Counted from the first letter of the stretch, positions 1 to 8,013 are shown. The stretch: DNA of 64,000 nucleotides from Kosakonia oryzendophytica (GCF_900094925.1 NZ_FMAY01000010.1:1-64000); one strand, 5' to 3'. Notes: a model not told the origin generated them from the letters alone. Translations and numbers: made by a program.

Positions 1-254
1 TCGTAACCGGTGAGGTGCAGCAGGCTGTAAATCAGCATCGAGCCGTGGCCGTTGGACAGCACAAAGCGGTCGCGGTCAGCCCATGCCGGGTTCTGCGGGT
101 TGTGGTTCAGGAAATCACGCCACAGGACTTCGGCAATGTCAGCCATCCCCATCGGGGCTCCCGGGTGACCGGATTTGGCTTTCTGTACCGCGTCCATCGA
201 GAGCGCTCGCAGGGCATTGGCGCAAATGCGCCGTTGTAGGTTTGCTGTGTTCAT
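1..254 (-). CDS. Transketolase, N-terminal part (cut by window edge)
   Basis: Transketolase moves two-carbon ketol units between sugar phosphates using thiamine diphosphate, in the cytoplasm. Only the first 84 codons are present; the gene continues beyond the left edge. The visible part has the family signature [12 protein letters not shown] followed by [13 protein letters not shown], very close to E. coli TktA. The ATG at 254 has an AAGGAA Shine-Dalgarno and lies 19 bases after the transaldolase stop, so this is the last visible gene of the seven-gene minus-strand cassette. A pathway-dedicated transketolase beside a transaldolase suggests that erythrose 4-phosphate or a pentose phosphate is an intermediate. 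It is a paralogue rather than the housekeeping tktA, judged by context only. Confidence 0.93.
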   Translation of the reverse strand, partial: MNTANLQRRICANALRALSMDAVQKAKSGHPGAPMGMADIAEVLWRDFLNHNPQNPAWADRDRFVLSNGHGSMLIYSLLHLTGY

Positions 255-273
255 CTTTTTTCCTTGCGGCGGT

Positions 274-1224
274 TCAGAGCATCTGGCGGATCATCTCTTC
301 CAGCTTCAACTGGTCAGCCGCAAACAAGCGGATCCCTTCGGCCAGTTTTTCAACCGCCATCGCATCCTGATGATGCTGCCAGAGAAACTCTGACTGGGTC
401 ATTGGACTGGGGCGGGTTTCGCTGACACAACCCGGATGAAGCTGCCGGGTCAGCGGCGCGTCACACGCTGCCAGCACATCCAGCAGTGCAGGTGAGATGG
501 TCAGACGGTCGCAGCCCGCTAATGCCTGAATCTGTTCTATCCGCCGGAAACTGGCGCCCATCACCACGGTGTCGTAGCCGTGGGCTTTATAATACTGGTA
601 GATATCGCGTACCGATTTCACCCCTGCATCGCTCGCGGCGTGGTACGGCGCGTGCGGGGCGTTTTTCTGATACCAGTCGTAAATACGTCCCACAAACGGT
701 GAAATCAGGAACACCCCAGCTTCTGCGCAAGCCCGTGCCTGGGCGAAGGAGAACAGCAGCGTCAGGTTGCAGTTAATGCCACTTTGCTCCAGCTCTTCAG
801 CCGCGCGGATCCCCTCCCAGGTTGCCGCCAGCTTGATCAGGATACGCGATGGCGCGATCCCGTTTTCCTGGTACAACTGAATCAGTTTACGTGCACGGGT
901 GACACACATCCCGCGATCCCAGGCAAAACGGGCGTCCACCTCGGTGGAAATACGCCCCGGCACATGGCGCAGCACTTCCGTGCCGATATCCACAGCGACT
1001 TGATCACAGGCATTGATCAACTGCGTTTCGGCACTGCCGCCCTGACGGCGTGCTTTGCCCACCGCATCGGCAATCAGCGCCTGGTACTGCGGCAGTTGCG
1101 CGGCTTTCAGCACCAGTGACGGGTTGGTGGTGGCATCCTGCGGGGCAAATTTTTTAATCGAATCAATATCGCCGGTATCCGCAACAACGACGGTCATCTC
1201 TTTTAACGCGCTTAATTGGTTCAT
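274..1224 (-). CDS. Transaldolase (TalA/TalB family)
   Basis: Transaldolase transfers a dihydroxyacetone unit between sedoheptulose 7-phosphate or fructose 6-phosphate and erythrose 4-phosphate or glyceraldehyde 3-phosphate. The 316-residue protein matches the usual 316-317 and aligns end to end with E. coli TalA/TalB, including DATTNPSL near residue 30, RISTEVDAR near 91 and the Schiff-base lysine K131 in ILIKLA. A GTG lies one codon upstream, but the ATG at 1224 has a GGAG six bases before it and matches the family start. It sits 11 bases after the RpiB-like gene and 19 before the transketolase, so co-transcription is likely. Sequence is nearer TalA. Its role in the cassette is inferred from context. 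Confidence 0.95.
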   Translation of the reverse strand: MNQLSALKEMTVVVADTGDIDSIKKFAPQDATTNPSLVLKAAQLPQYQALIADAVGKARRQGGSAETQLINACDQVAVDIGTEVLRHVPGRISTEVDARFAWDRGMCVTRARKLIQLYQENGIAPSRILIKLAATWEGIRAAEELEQSGINCNLTLLFSFAQARACAEAGVFLISPFVGRIYDWYQKNAPHAPYHAASDAGVKSVRDIYQYYKAHGYDTVVMGASFRRIEQIQALAGCDRLTISPALLDVLAACDAPLTRQLHPGCVSETRPSPMTQSEFLWQHHQDAMAVEKLAEGIRLFAADQLKLEEMIRQML

Positions 1225-1235
1225 CACAGGCTCCG

Positions 1236-1694
1236 TTAATCTCTGGCATGCTGATTCTGGTAATAGTCAATGCGCTCCACTTTTGCCGCAGAACCGCCCC
1301 CTTCGTACTCCGACTCCAGCCACGCCTGGATGATTTTTTTCCCAAGCTCTGCACCAATCACCCGCGCGCCCAAGGTGATGATTTGCGCATTATTGCTTTT
1401 ACGCGCACGCTCGGCGGAGAAAGTGTCATGGCACTGCGCCGCGCGCACGCCTGGCACTTTATTCGCCACAATGCTCATACCAATGCCGGTGCCGCAAATT
1501 AAAATGCCGCGATCGTGCTCTCCCTGTTTAATGGCCATCGCCACTTCATGGGCAACGTCAGGATAATAATTCGCGTCGGTTCGTTTATCGCTGCTGTAAT
1601 CAACGACAGTGATACCCTGCTCTGCCAGATAATTGACGATAGCATCGCGAAACGCATAGGCCGCATCATCCGCACCAATGGCGATTGTTTTCAT
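1236..1694 (-). CDS. RpiB/LacAB-family sugar-phosphate isomerase, EryI-like
   Basis: RpiB-family enzymes interconvert aldose and ketose phosphates. The 152-residue protein has the catalytic-cysteine motif ICGTGIG (C67). The active-site histidine region, DH in E. coli RpiB, reads GADD here. The stretch [17 protein letters not shown] followed by GARVIG resembles, from memory, the erythritol-pathway isomerase EryI, which converts D-erythrulose 4-phosphate to D-erythrose 4-phosphate. Together with the EryH-like gene at 6185 and the transaldolase/transketolase pair, a tetrulose-phosphate isomerase is more likely than ribose-5-phosphate isomerase. Start ATG 1694 has GAGG eight bases upstream. Family assignment is firm; substrate is inference. 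Confidence 0.9.
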   Translation of the reverse strand: MKTIAIGADDAAYAFRDAIVNYLAEQGITVVDYSSDKRTDANYYPDVAHEVAMAIKQGEHDRGILICGTGIGMSIVANKVPGVRAAQCHDTFSAERARKSNNAQIITLGARVIGAELGKKIIQAWLESEYEGGGSAAKVERIDYYQNQHARD

Positions 1695-1709
1695 AACAGT
1701 GTCCTCAAA

Positions 1710-2078
1710 TTATTCACGGTAAATACAAATCTGGTCCCCGGGGAGAATCGTCTCTGGCGTCGGTCCACAGAGGTGGACCGTGCCGGGTAATTCGGCGTCA
1801 ATCGCGCCATCAAAATTAAGGGTAATATGTCCAAGCTGTTTTAAATTTGCCGTTGCCACACTGCCAACGGCAGTAATACGATAAATAACAGAATTAAGGG
1901 TAACTTTCTGGCCGGGTAATAATACTGCGTTAAATTTACCCGGCCGGTGTATTGCACAATATTCTGCAATATCCGTCGGCACCGGTTCCGCAAAGAGAAT
2001 TAATTTATGTTGCTGTAAATACTCTGCGACAAAATCACCGACCTGCGTGACCTCCAGTTGGTACAACGGCAATGACAT
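1710..2078 (-). CDS. PTS glucitol/sorbitol-type EIIA (SrlB-like), free-standing
   Basis: This 122-residue protein aligns along its full length with SrlB, the EIIA of the sorbitol phosphotransferase system, which carries phosphate from HPr to EIIB. The phosphorylated histidine is conserved as H44 in EYCAIH, and the SrlB-type blocks TAVGSVA, LGHITLNFDG and PGTVH follow. The ATG directly abuts the stop codon of the permease gene, with an AGGA Shine-Dalgarno inside that gene's end, so the two are translationally linked. No EIIC (SrlA/SrlE membrane domain) lies in the cassette; the only matching EIIB is fused to the kinase at 3185-4903. A likely role is phosphate relay to that fused EIIB for regulation or activity. 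This is inference. Confidence 0.92.
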   Translation of the reverse strand: MSLPLYQLEVTQVGDFVAEYLQQHKLILFAEPVPTDIAEYCAIHRPGKFNAVLLPGQKVTLNSVIYRITAVGSVATANLKQLGHITLNFDGAIDAELPGTVHLCGPTPETILPGDQICIYRE

Positions 2079-3098
2079 TTATTTATTTCCTTTACTACTG
2101 ACCTGCGACGAGAGCGGCAATGACGTCTCTTCAGCGGGTTTGATCACCTCCACCGCTGGCGCGCGCGCTTTCAATCGCTTATCAAACCAGGCCACTAGCA
2201 CCGGAGCAGTCAGCATGGTGATGATACTGGCGGTCGCCAGTTGCGCCGTTGCAGCATCCACATAGACCGCCAGCGACGGGTCCGCCTGTGCCACCATCGC
2301 CGGGGTCAATGCCGAGCTGGCCGCCGTGGTGCCCAGCGCAGCGCCAAGCGCCGTTTTCTTCTTCAGGAACAGGTTATAAAGGAAGTAGAAAATAATGCCG
2401 GTACAGGCAGAGATAAGGCCGAGCACAATGCCCGATAACCCGGCGGTAAACACCGTATTGATGCTGGAGTTCGCGCCGATGGCAAACGACATAATAATGA
2501 TGATCAGCGGCTGGGCAGAGGCGCAAAGCTGTTTGAATCGCTCATCAAGGTTGCCCCACAGCATGCCGATTAACAGCGGGATCAACATCGACAACAGTGC
2601 GGCAAAAGGAATATTGGCCAGCCCGCTAACGCCAAGCACCATCATGGTGACGAAGGGGCCATCTTTCACGCAGAACACCGAAATCGCCCCGGCGTCGCTG
2701 GCATCGCCGTAATTACTGCACAGCGCAATATAGAGAGAGCTGTTCGAACTGGTCAGGCAGGCGACAAACGCCAGCGTAGAGATGCCAAGAAATCCGACCG
2801 GGCCAAACATCGATCCGACCAGCCAGACCGCAAGCGCCCCGGCCACACATTTAAGCAGCAGCAGCACCGCCCCTTTGTACAAGGGTAGCCCGGCCTGGCG
2901 AATATTAATCGATGTTCCGCATATCAGCAGAAATATACCCATCATGGCGCTGGAACCCACTTTAAATAACGCCGTAGTCGGGCCGCCGATGCTTAATACC
3001 TGAGGAGCAAATGTATTCAGCAAAATAGCCGCCACCAGCGGGATAATAATCAGCCCACCTGGCACCTTATTCATTTTGTCAAAAATATTAATATTCAT
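2079..3098 (-). CDS. KdgT-family sugar-acid:cation symporter
   Basis: The 339-residue integral membrane protein belongs to the 2-keto-3-deoxygluconate permease family (E. coli KdgT, 327 residues). It begins with the family-like MNKVPGG and has about ten hydrophobic segments, the block FGPVGFLGISTLA in the middle, and an alanine/serine-rich block (AALGTTAASSALTPA) towards the end. The ORF can be extended to a GTG at 3146, but the ATG at 3098 gives the KdgT-like N terminus. It lies 86 bases after the kinase and is joined stop-to-start to the EIIA gene. It is the only transporter in the cassette, so it probably imports the substrate, an aldonic or related sugar acid, unphosphorylated. The exact substrate is unknown. 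Confidence 0.92.
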   Translation of the reverse strand: MNINIFDKMNKVPGGLIIIPLVAAILLNTFAPQVLSIGGPTTALFKVGSSAMMGIFLLICGTSINIRQAGLPLYKGAVLLLLKCVAGALAVWLVGSMFGPVGFLGISTLAFVACLTSSNSSLYIALCSNYGDASDAGAISVFCVKDGPFVTMMVLGVSGLANIPFAALLSMLIPLLIGMLWGNLDERFKQLCASAQPLIIIIMSFAIGANSSINTVFTAGLSGIVLGLISACTGIIFYFLYNLFLKKKTALGAALGTTAASSALTPAMVAQADPSLAVYVDAATAQLATASIITMLTAPVLVAWFDKRLKARAPAVEVIKPAEETSLPLSSQVSSKGNK

Positions 3099-3184
3099 AG
3101 GGTGTAACTCGCATACAGGATACAAGAGTGAATATTCACGACGCACTGCCCGAACGTTGTTCGCGTCGCATATTGTTATATTTG

Positions 3185-4903
3185 TTATTGCAGTGATTCT
3201 TTATAAATATGTTCAACAATGGTGCTGATAATATCTTCCGGTCCGGTTAAACCACCTTTGCCCACGCAAACCAGCCCCGCATACTCCCCGCCGATAATAC
3301 GCACCATATCGGTTTGTGGAATAACATAGTCGATCATCTCAATGCCGGTAGCGCCCAATTCTTTCAGGACATTCACCATCGTATCGCCGCCGGTCATATA
3401 GATGCCTTTGATCTCCTCCGGCGCACAATTGAGGATCTCTTTGACGATGCTGCCAAGACCCTTATTGATGTTTTCCGCCGCCTGACCGTGGTCAAGATTG
3501 AAACGTTGCTCCTCTTCCCGCAGATCCAGCAACCTGCCTGTTAACGCTGACTCAAAAACGAACAAGGCATTTTTATGCGTGGTGACGCACTGGTGCGCCT
3601 GGCGCACAATGCGGCTGATTTCGATGTCGGCGGCGTTTTGCCGATCGACAAGCAGTTCCGCGTCCACCGGGATATGGCATACGCGATCGTCATGCGCAAT
3701 TAAGTGCCCGAGTTGCTTTTTCGTCACCGGCGTTGCGCTTCCGGCCACAATCACCACCGAACCGCGCTGCGCACTGCGGGGCAGCGACGGCTGCGTCAGT
3801 CGTTTGTCTTCGCGCATTAACCCGCGATGCACCGCCAGTCGCTCAGTAAACGGACCCGGGTCGACAGCCAGCACATTCCAGTTCAGCGTGACCACGGCGC
3901 GGGCAATCGCATCCACATCATCCAGCGTAATGGCATCCACCACGATCACTCGCACGCCTTCCTGCTGCCGTGCCTGCAATTGCTGCTGGATTTGTGCGTC
4001 TCCCTGCATCACCTGCGCCAGAGCAATATGGCCGACATGGTGCTGCGTTTGATTAGCCAGTAACCCCGGCACCCAGGACTCGGTCACTGGCGTGCGGACA
4101 TCACGCGCCACATCGGTACAGGAGAGCGCCACCGAATCAATCACCGAATATCCGCCGACCAGAATACGCCGGGACTGCGGCATGGCGGGAACCACAACGG
4201 CCACCGTTTCCTGCGGCAGTAGCGCCAGCATGGCGTCAATCTCATAGCCAATACCGCCGCGCAACGTGGTATCGATGCGTTTGGTAAAGTAGTGCGCGCC
4301 GCGCGATTTAAGCTGTTGTACCGCGGCGCTGACGCGCTGCTGGGCTTCGGCTTTCGGTAACGGACGGCTGTCGCTGCTGACCACCATCGCCGGGTAATCC
4401 ACTTCGTTGCGGGCGAACGACTCGGTGTCGAAAAATGCCGCCGTTTTCAGCCCACTGCGCGCCAGCAGCACACCGACGGTGGTTGCACCGGTCAGATCGT
4501 CGGCGACGATCCCCAGTTTTACCCCCTCTCCTGCCGGGTAGACCCGTTCAATGCATGCTGGCGTCACGCCGGAGACATAGATCTCTTCGTGGATATACTC
4601 AGCCAGCGGGCCGCTCTTGCCGGTGTGGTGCAGGTTAATGGTCGGAATACCGCGTTTCGGGTACAGCCCGCAGCGCAGCGTGCCGCCGCAGTCGATCACC
4701 ATCACGCCGATCTCATTTTCCGCCGGTTCGCCATGTTTGAAGACATCCACCGACGGCCAGCCCGTGAGTTCGCACAGCCGGTCAACGACAGGGGGGCGAA
4801 TGCCCCCGGTGATATAGGCGATTTTTTTCGGCTGGGCGAGCGAAATTTTCAACGGTCCGCCCCAACCTTTACTGCCTTTGCTAATTAACAGATAGTTTTC
4901 CAT
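3185..4903 (-). CDS. Fusion: glucitol-PTS EIIB domain + DUF1537 four-carbon acid sugar kinase
   Basis: Residues 1 to about 120 align with the EIIB part of SrlE ([10 protein letters not shown], then [24 protein letters not shown] with C72 and C78, and [11 protein letters not shown]). From about residue 128 the protein is a DUF1537/OtnK-DtnK type kinase, with [12 protein letters not shown] at 131-142 and the C-terminal nucleotide-binding GGDT near 505 and GKGGLTG near 549. Family kinases phosphorylate threonate or erythronate at O4. Total length is 572 residues against roughly 420-440 for a plain kinase. An ATG at 4921 is possible, but GGGGA six bases before ATG 4903 and the SrlE-like start favour 4903. 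The gene is 28 bases after pdxA2. The SrlE membrane domain is entirely absent. The domain assignments are direct; the meaning of the fusion is open. Confidence 0.93.
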   Translation of the reverse strand: MENYLLISKGSKGWGGPLKISLAQPKKIAYITGGIRPPVVDRLCELTGWPSVDVFKHGEPAENEIGVMVIDCGGTLRCGLYPKRGIPTINLHHTGKSGPLAEYIHEEIYVSGVTPACIERVYPAGEGVKLGIVADDLTGATTVGVLLARSGLKTAAFFDTESFARNEVDYPAMVVSSDSRPLPKAEAQQRVSAAVQQLKSRGAHYFTKRIDTTLRGGIGYEIDAMLALLPQETVAVVVPAMPQSRRILVGGYSVIDSVALSCTDVARDVRTPVTESWVPGLLANQTQHHVGHIALAQVMQGDAQIQQQLQARQQEGVRVIVVDAITLDDVDAIARAVVTLNWNVLAVDPGPFTERLAVHRGLMREDKRLTQPSLPRSAQRGSVVIVAGSATPVTKKQLGHLIAHDDRVCHIPVDAELLVDRQNAADIEISRIVRQAHQCVTTHKNALFVFESALTGRLLDLREEEQRFNLDHGQAAENINKGLGSIVKEILNCAPEEIKGIYMTGGDTMVNVLKELGATGIEMIDYVIPQTDMVRIIGGEYAGLVCVGKGGLTGPEDIISTIVEHIYKESLQ

Positions 4904-4931
4904 TCTCTGTCCCCAGGTCATGCTCAGCGTG

Positions 4932-5939
4932 TTAGTGCTGCTTCATTTTCCAGTAGCGCGCGGCGACCACCGTAGATTCCAGCATGCTCACCGTGCCTGC
5001 TTTGCCGGTACCGGCAATGTCGAACGCCGTACCGTGATCGACCGAACTGCGCATAAACGGCAGGCCGAAGGTAATGGTGATCGAACGTTCAAAATCTAGG
5101 GTTTTACAGGCGATATGCCCCTGGTCGTGATACAGCGACAGGATGGCGTCGTAGTTGCCGAGTTTGCCGAGATGGAAAACGGAGTCCGCCGGGACCGGAC
5201 CAATGGCGTTGATCCCTTCCGCCTGCGCGGCTTTCACCGCCGGGATCAGATTATCGGCTTCTTCATGGCCAAACAGACCGTTGTCGGAACCGTGGGGGTT
5301 AAGCGCCGCGACCGCAATGCGCGGGTTCTTAATGTTGAGCGCCGTGAACTCGTGGTTGATCTGCTGTACACAGGCCAGTACGCGCTCTTTGTTGGCGTAG
5401 TCACAGGCATCTTTCAGCGCCATGTGGCGGCTGACAAAGAACACGCGCAGGTTGTGCACATGGAACATCGTCAAACCGTAATCGGAACGCGTTTCGACCT
5501 GGTAAATTTCCGTGTGGCCTGGCAACTTACAGCCCGCCAGTTTGATGGCTTCTTTGTGGATGGGCGCAGTAGAGACGACATCAATCAGCCCCGCCATCCC
5601 CAGTTCGATGGATTTCATAACATAATCCAGCGACATTTTTCCCGCCAGTTGCTGGACTTTGCCCCAGACAATGCTGTCGCAGTCATAGTCGCCAGTTTCC
5701 AGCACATCCAGCGTACCCCAGCTGTACTTCGCCTGATCCGGATGGGTGATTTTATTGATCGGGAAATTGCACCCCTGGATTTTCATCGCCCGCTGAATGA
5801 TAGGGATGGAGCCAATCAGGAATGGCTTGCACTCGTCATACACACTTTTGTCCATCAACGTCGCTACGGTGATTTCCGGGCCAATCCCGGCGGGATCGCC
5901 AATGGTGACAGCTACAACGGGTTTTTTATCTACAGACAT
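4932..5939 (-). CDS. pdxA2: PdxA2-type 4-phospho-sugar-acid dehydrogenase (decarboxylating)
   Basis: PdxA-family enzymes oxidise a 3-hydroxy 4-phospho acid with NAD and decarboxylate it. The PdxA2 branch, paired with DUF1537 kinases, converts 4-phospho-D-threonate to dihydroxyacetone phosphate and CO2. The 335-residue protein starts with [15 protein letters not shown] and has the metal-binding histidine motifs [15 protein letters not shown] and [10 protein letters not shown]. It is the first gene of the minus-strand cassette, with AGAGG eight bases before ATG 5939, directly followed by the kinase. With a five-carbon acid phosphate the same chemistry would give erythrulose 4-phosphate, which would explain the tetrulose isomerases nearby. 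The family is firm; the substrate is not. Housekeeping pdxA of vitamin B6 synthesis is less likely here. Confidence 0.93.
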   Translation of the reverse strand: MSVDKKPVVAVTIGDPAGIGPEITVATLMDKSVYDECKPFLIGSIPIIQRAMKIQGCNFPINKITHPDQAKYSWGTLDVLETGDYDCDSIVWGKVQQLAGKMSLDYVMKSIELGMAGLIDVVSTAPIHKEAIKLAGCKLPGHTEIYQVETRSDYGLTMFHVHNLRVFFVSRHMALKDACDYANKERVLACVQQINHEFTALNIKNPRIAVAALNPHGSDNGLFGHEEADNLIPAVKAAQAEGINAIGPVPADSVFHLGKLGNYDAILSLYHDQGHIACKTLDFERSITITFGLPFMRSSVDHGTAFDIAGTGKAGTVSMLESTVVAARYWKMKQH

Positions 5940-6184
5940 CGTCGGACCTCTCGGTAATGGAACGCTGTTCGTTCATATGTTCACTTGTAAATCATATGAA
6001 CATAAAGTTAACCGATGTTTTTCCGGCGATAAGTGATGGAGATCACATAAAATTTCGTGACCCATTTTTGATCGCAAAAATGTGATCTAACATATGTTCA
6101 AGCAATGAATAAATGTTCAAATTAAGCAAACCGATGCATAACACATTGCACAGGTATTTGATTAGCAAGGAAATGGAGTTAAAG
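5940..6184. promoter_or_regulatory. Divergent promoter region of the sugar-acid cassette with operator-like repeats
   Basis: This region separates the minus-strand catabolic genes from the plus-strand isomerase and regulator. It contains a perfect inverted repeat GTTCATATG (5971-5979) and CATATGAAC (5993-6001), and CATATGTTCA occurs at 5974-5983 and again at 6091-6100, with a further AATGTTCAA at 6112-6120. These are the obvious candidates for binding sites of the SorC-family regulator encoded at 7015. Assignment to that regulator is by position only. Confidence 0.65.
6031..6050. promoter_or_regulatory. CRP-like binding site
   Basis: The sequence has GTGA, six bases (TGGAGA), then TCACA, matching the GTGA-N6-TCAC core of CRP sites. 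It lies between the two groups of ATATGTTCA elements, so catabolite control of both divergent transcripts is plausible. A weaker half site, TGTGA, is at 6081-6085. Confidence 0.6.
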
Positions 6185-6979
6185 ATGAAAAGCCTGATGA
6201 TTGGCACAAGCTGGAAAATGAATAAACCGTTGTCGGAAGCGATGGCCTACTGCGAGGTGCTCGCCACCCATTTACCACCGGTGATGCACCCATCCATTCA
6301 GCCCTTCTTCATTCCCCCGTTTACCGCTATCCAACCGGTAAGCGACTTCTTTCGCATGCATACGTTGCCGTGCCTGACCGGTGCACAAAATATGCATCAG
6401 CAAGAAGCCGGTGCGTGGACCGGCGAGATCTCCGCCAGCATGATTGCTGAAACCGGCGCCACGCTGGTGGAGATGGGGCACTCTGAACGACGCGGCGCGT
6501 TCAATGAAACCGATGCCGCCATCAACGCCAAAGTCCATACTGCGCTGCGCCACGGCCTGCGTCCGCTGGTTTGCATTGGTGACAGCGCCGATGAAAAACG
6601 CTGGGGTGTCTCCATTGAAACCGTGACGCGGCAGATGAAAATCGCGCTGTACGGCCTGAGCGCCACGCAAGCGCAGCAAACGCTCATCGCCTATGAACCG
6701 ATCTGGGCGATAGGTGAACAGGGCGTTCCGGCCACGCCAGAACAGGCTGCGGAGATCCACCAGACGTTGCGTGCAGCGCTATGTGCGCTGTACGGCGAAG
6801 AGCATGGGCATAAGATCCCGTTACTGTATGGCGGCAGCGTCAATCTGCAAAATTGCGCGGAACTGGCGGCGCAGCCCAATATTGACGGTTTGTTTATTGG
6901 CCGGGCCGCATGGGATGCCGCTGACTATTGCGCAATTGTGCAACGCGTAGTGCAGGATTTTATCGCCAAAGCGCAGTAG
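6185..6979 (+). CDS. TIM-barrel isomerase, EryH-like (tetrulose- or triose-phosphate isomerase)
   Basis: The 264-residue protein is a triosephosphate isomerase homologue with catalytic K11 (WKMN), H99 (MGHSERR) and E171 (YEPIWAIG), and the phosphate-binding YGGSV. Two features differ from housekeeping TpiA: the asparagine before WK, a catalytic residue in TpiA, is serine (GTSWKMNK), and the loop-6 GTGK motif is replaced by GEQGVPAT. GTSWKMNK and the ending GLFIGRAAW resemble EryH, which interconverts L-erythrulose 1-phosphate and D-erythrulose 4-phosphate. ATG 6185 has GGAG seven bases upstream; the longer ORF from 6113 runs through the operator region and is unlikely. It is transcribed with the SorC-type regulator gene downstream. 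Substrate is inferred. Confidence 0.9.
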   Translation: MKSLMIGTSWKMNKPLSEAMAYCEVLATHLPPVMHPSIQPFFIPPFTAIQPVSDFFRMHTLPCLTGAQNMHQQEAGAWTGEISASMIAETGATLVEMGHSERRGAFNETDAAINAKVHTALRHGLRPLVCIGDSADEKRWGVSIETVTRQMKIALYGLSATQAQQTLIAYEPIWAIGEQGVPATPEQAAEIHQTLRAALCALYGEEHGHKIPLLYGGSVNLQNCAELAAQPNIDGLFIGRAAWDAADYCAIVQRVVQDFIAKAQ

Positions 6980-6998
6980 TATTAAGGAGATATCGGCA

Positions 6999-7022
6999 AT
7001 GGAAAAACAATGCGATGGCTGA
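6999..7022 (+). other. Seven-codon leader frame overlapping the regulator start
   Basis: ATG 6999 follows AAGGAGA by eight bases and encodes M-E-K-Q-C-D-G before TGA at 7020-7022. The regulator ATG (7015) lies inside this frame in another phase. This could be a translational coupling device or the relic of a one-base insertion in the preceding A run; the sequence alone does not decide. Confidence 0.4.
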
Positions 7023-7977
7023 ACAAGACTCTGATTACGAACTTCTGACGGAAATAGCCGTCGCGTATTACGAGCAGGAACAGACCCAGGAAGAAATTGC
7101 CCAGCGGTTTGGCATCTCGCGTATTAAAGTCGGCAGGCTGCTGAAAAAAGCCCGCCACGAGGGGATCGTTGAAATCAACGTTAAATATCACCCGGTCTTT
7201 AGTTCGCAGATTGAACAACAGTTCATTCAAAATTTTGGTATCAAACGGGCGTTAATCGCCCTTGATCATCATGATGAGGATGAGCAGCGCCAGCAAGTGG
7301 CGGCTCTGGTCAGCAACTATCTTGCCACCATTCTGAAAAACGACATGACCGTCACCGTCGGTCAGGGGCGTAATGTGGCGGCAGTGGCCAATCACGTGGG
7401 TATTTTCCCGGAGCGTTCCTGCCGCTTTATTTGCGGTATCGGCGGTACCAAGCGCGATGGTCAGCTTATCGACGCCGACCATATCAGCCGTAATCTGGCG
7501 CGTAAATTCAACGGGTTTAGTGAAACGCTGTATGCGCCGGCCTATGTGGAAACCCCGGCATTGCGCGAGGCGTTTATCCAGAACCGCCTGATCAAAGCCA
7601 CCCTCGAACAGGCGAGCAAGGCAGACATTGCGCTGATTGGTCTCGGAGATATGAACGAAAACAGCTTTATGGTGCAACTGGGGTGGTTTACGCCGCAGGA
7701 GATCATTACCGCCCGTCAGGAACAGGGCGTGGTGGGTGACCTGGCCGGCTACAGCTTTTTCAACATTCAGGGTACCCCGGTCGACACGGTGATGAACGAT
7801 CGGGTGATTGGCCTGAGTCTGGAGCAGCTGCGCACCATTCCCTGCGTTATAGCGATTGCATCGGAAAGCACCAAAGCAACGGCCATTCTCGGCGCGTTGC
7901 GTACCGGGGTGATCGATGTGCTGGCCACCAGTGCCTCGAACGCCCGCACGGTGATCAATCTGCAAAAAGCGCTGTAA
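7015..7977 (+). CDS. SorC/DeoR-like transcriptional regulator of the cassette
   Basis: SorC-family regulators have an N-terminal helix-turn-helix and a sugar-phosphate-binding domain. The 320-residue protein has the DNA-binding segment near residues 18-48 (TQEEIAQRFGISRIKVGRLL) and effector-domain blocks VGQGRN, CGIGGT and ALIGLGDM. It lies 35 bases after the EryH-like gene and presumably controls both divergent transcripts. The start is unusual: the good AAGGAGA (6984-6990) serves ATG 6999, which opens a seven-codon frame ending at TGA 7020-7022, overlapping the regulator ATG at 7015. Either translation is coupled, or one base too many in the run of five A at 7003-7007 hides a longer start. 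No other close Shine-Dalgarno is visible. Confidence 0.9.
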   Translation: MAEQDSDYELLTEIAVAYYEQEQTQEEIAQRFGISRIKVGRLLKKARHEGIVEINVKYHPVFSSQIEQQFIQNFGIKRALIALDHHDEDEQRQQVAALVSNYLATILKNDMTVTVGQGRNVAAVANHVGIFPERSCRFICGIGGTKRDGQLIDADHISRNLARKFNGFSETLYAPAYVETPALREAFIQNRLIKATLEQASKADIALIGLGDMNENSFMVQLGWFTPQEIITARQEQGVVGDLAGYSFFNIQGTPVDTVMNDRVIGLSLEQLRTIPCVIAIASESTKATAILGALRTGVIDVLATSASNARTVINLQKAL

Positions 7978-7983
7978 ACCGCC

Positions 7984-8013
7984 CTCCTCTCCCGCCGGAG
8001 AGGAGCGGTTTTC
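7984..8013. terminator. Bidirectional terminator between regulator and cobB
   Basis: A perfect nine-base-pair stem CTCCTCTCC/GGAGAGGAG (7984-7992 and 7997-8005, loop CGCC) is followed by CGGTTTT. It lies between the convergent regulator gene and cobB. Confidence 0.75.

Noticed and set aside
3099-3146. Longer N terminus for the KdgT-like permease from GTG 3146
   Set aside because: The added residues do not match the family, while ATG 3098 gives the usual cytoplasmic start before the first helix.
4589-5957. Long plus-strand ORFs opposite the kinase and pdxA2 genes
   Set aside because: They are antisense to strongly conserved coding sequence, have no ribosome sites or recognisable domains, and follow the codon structure of the opposite strand.
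6113-6184. Longer N terminus for the EryH-like isomerase
   Set aside because: It would run through the operator-like repeats and lacks a ribosome site; ATG 6185 has GGAG and the family start.
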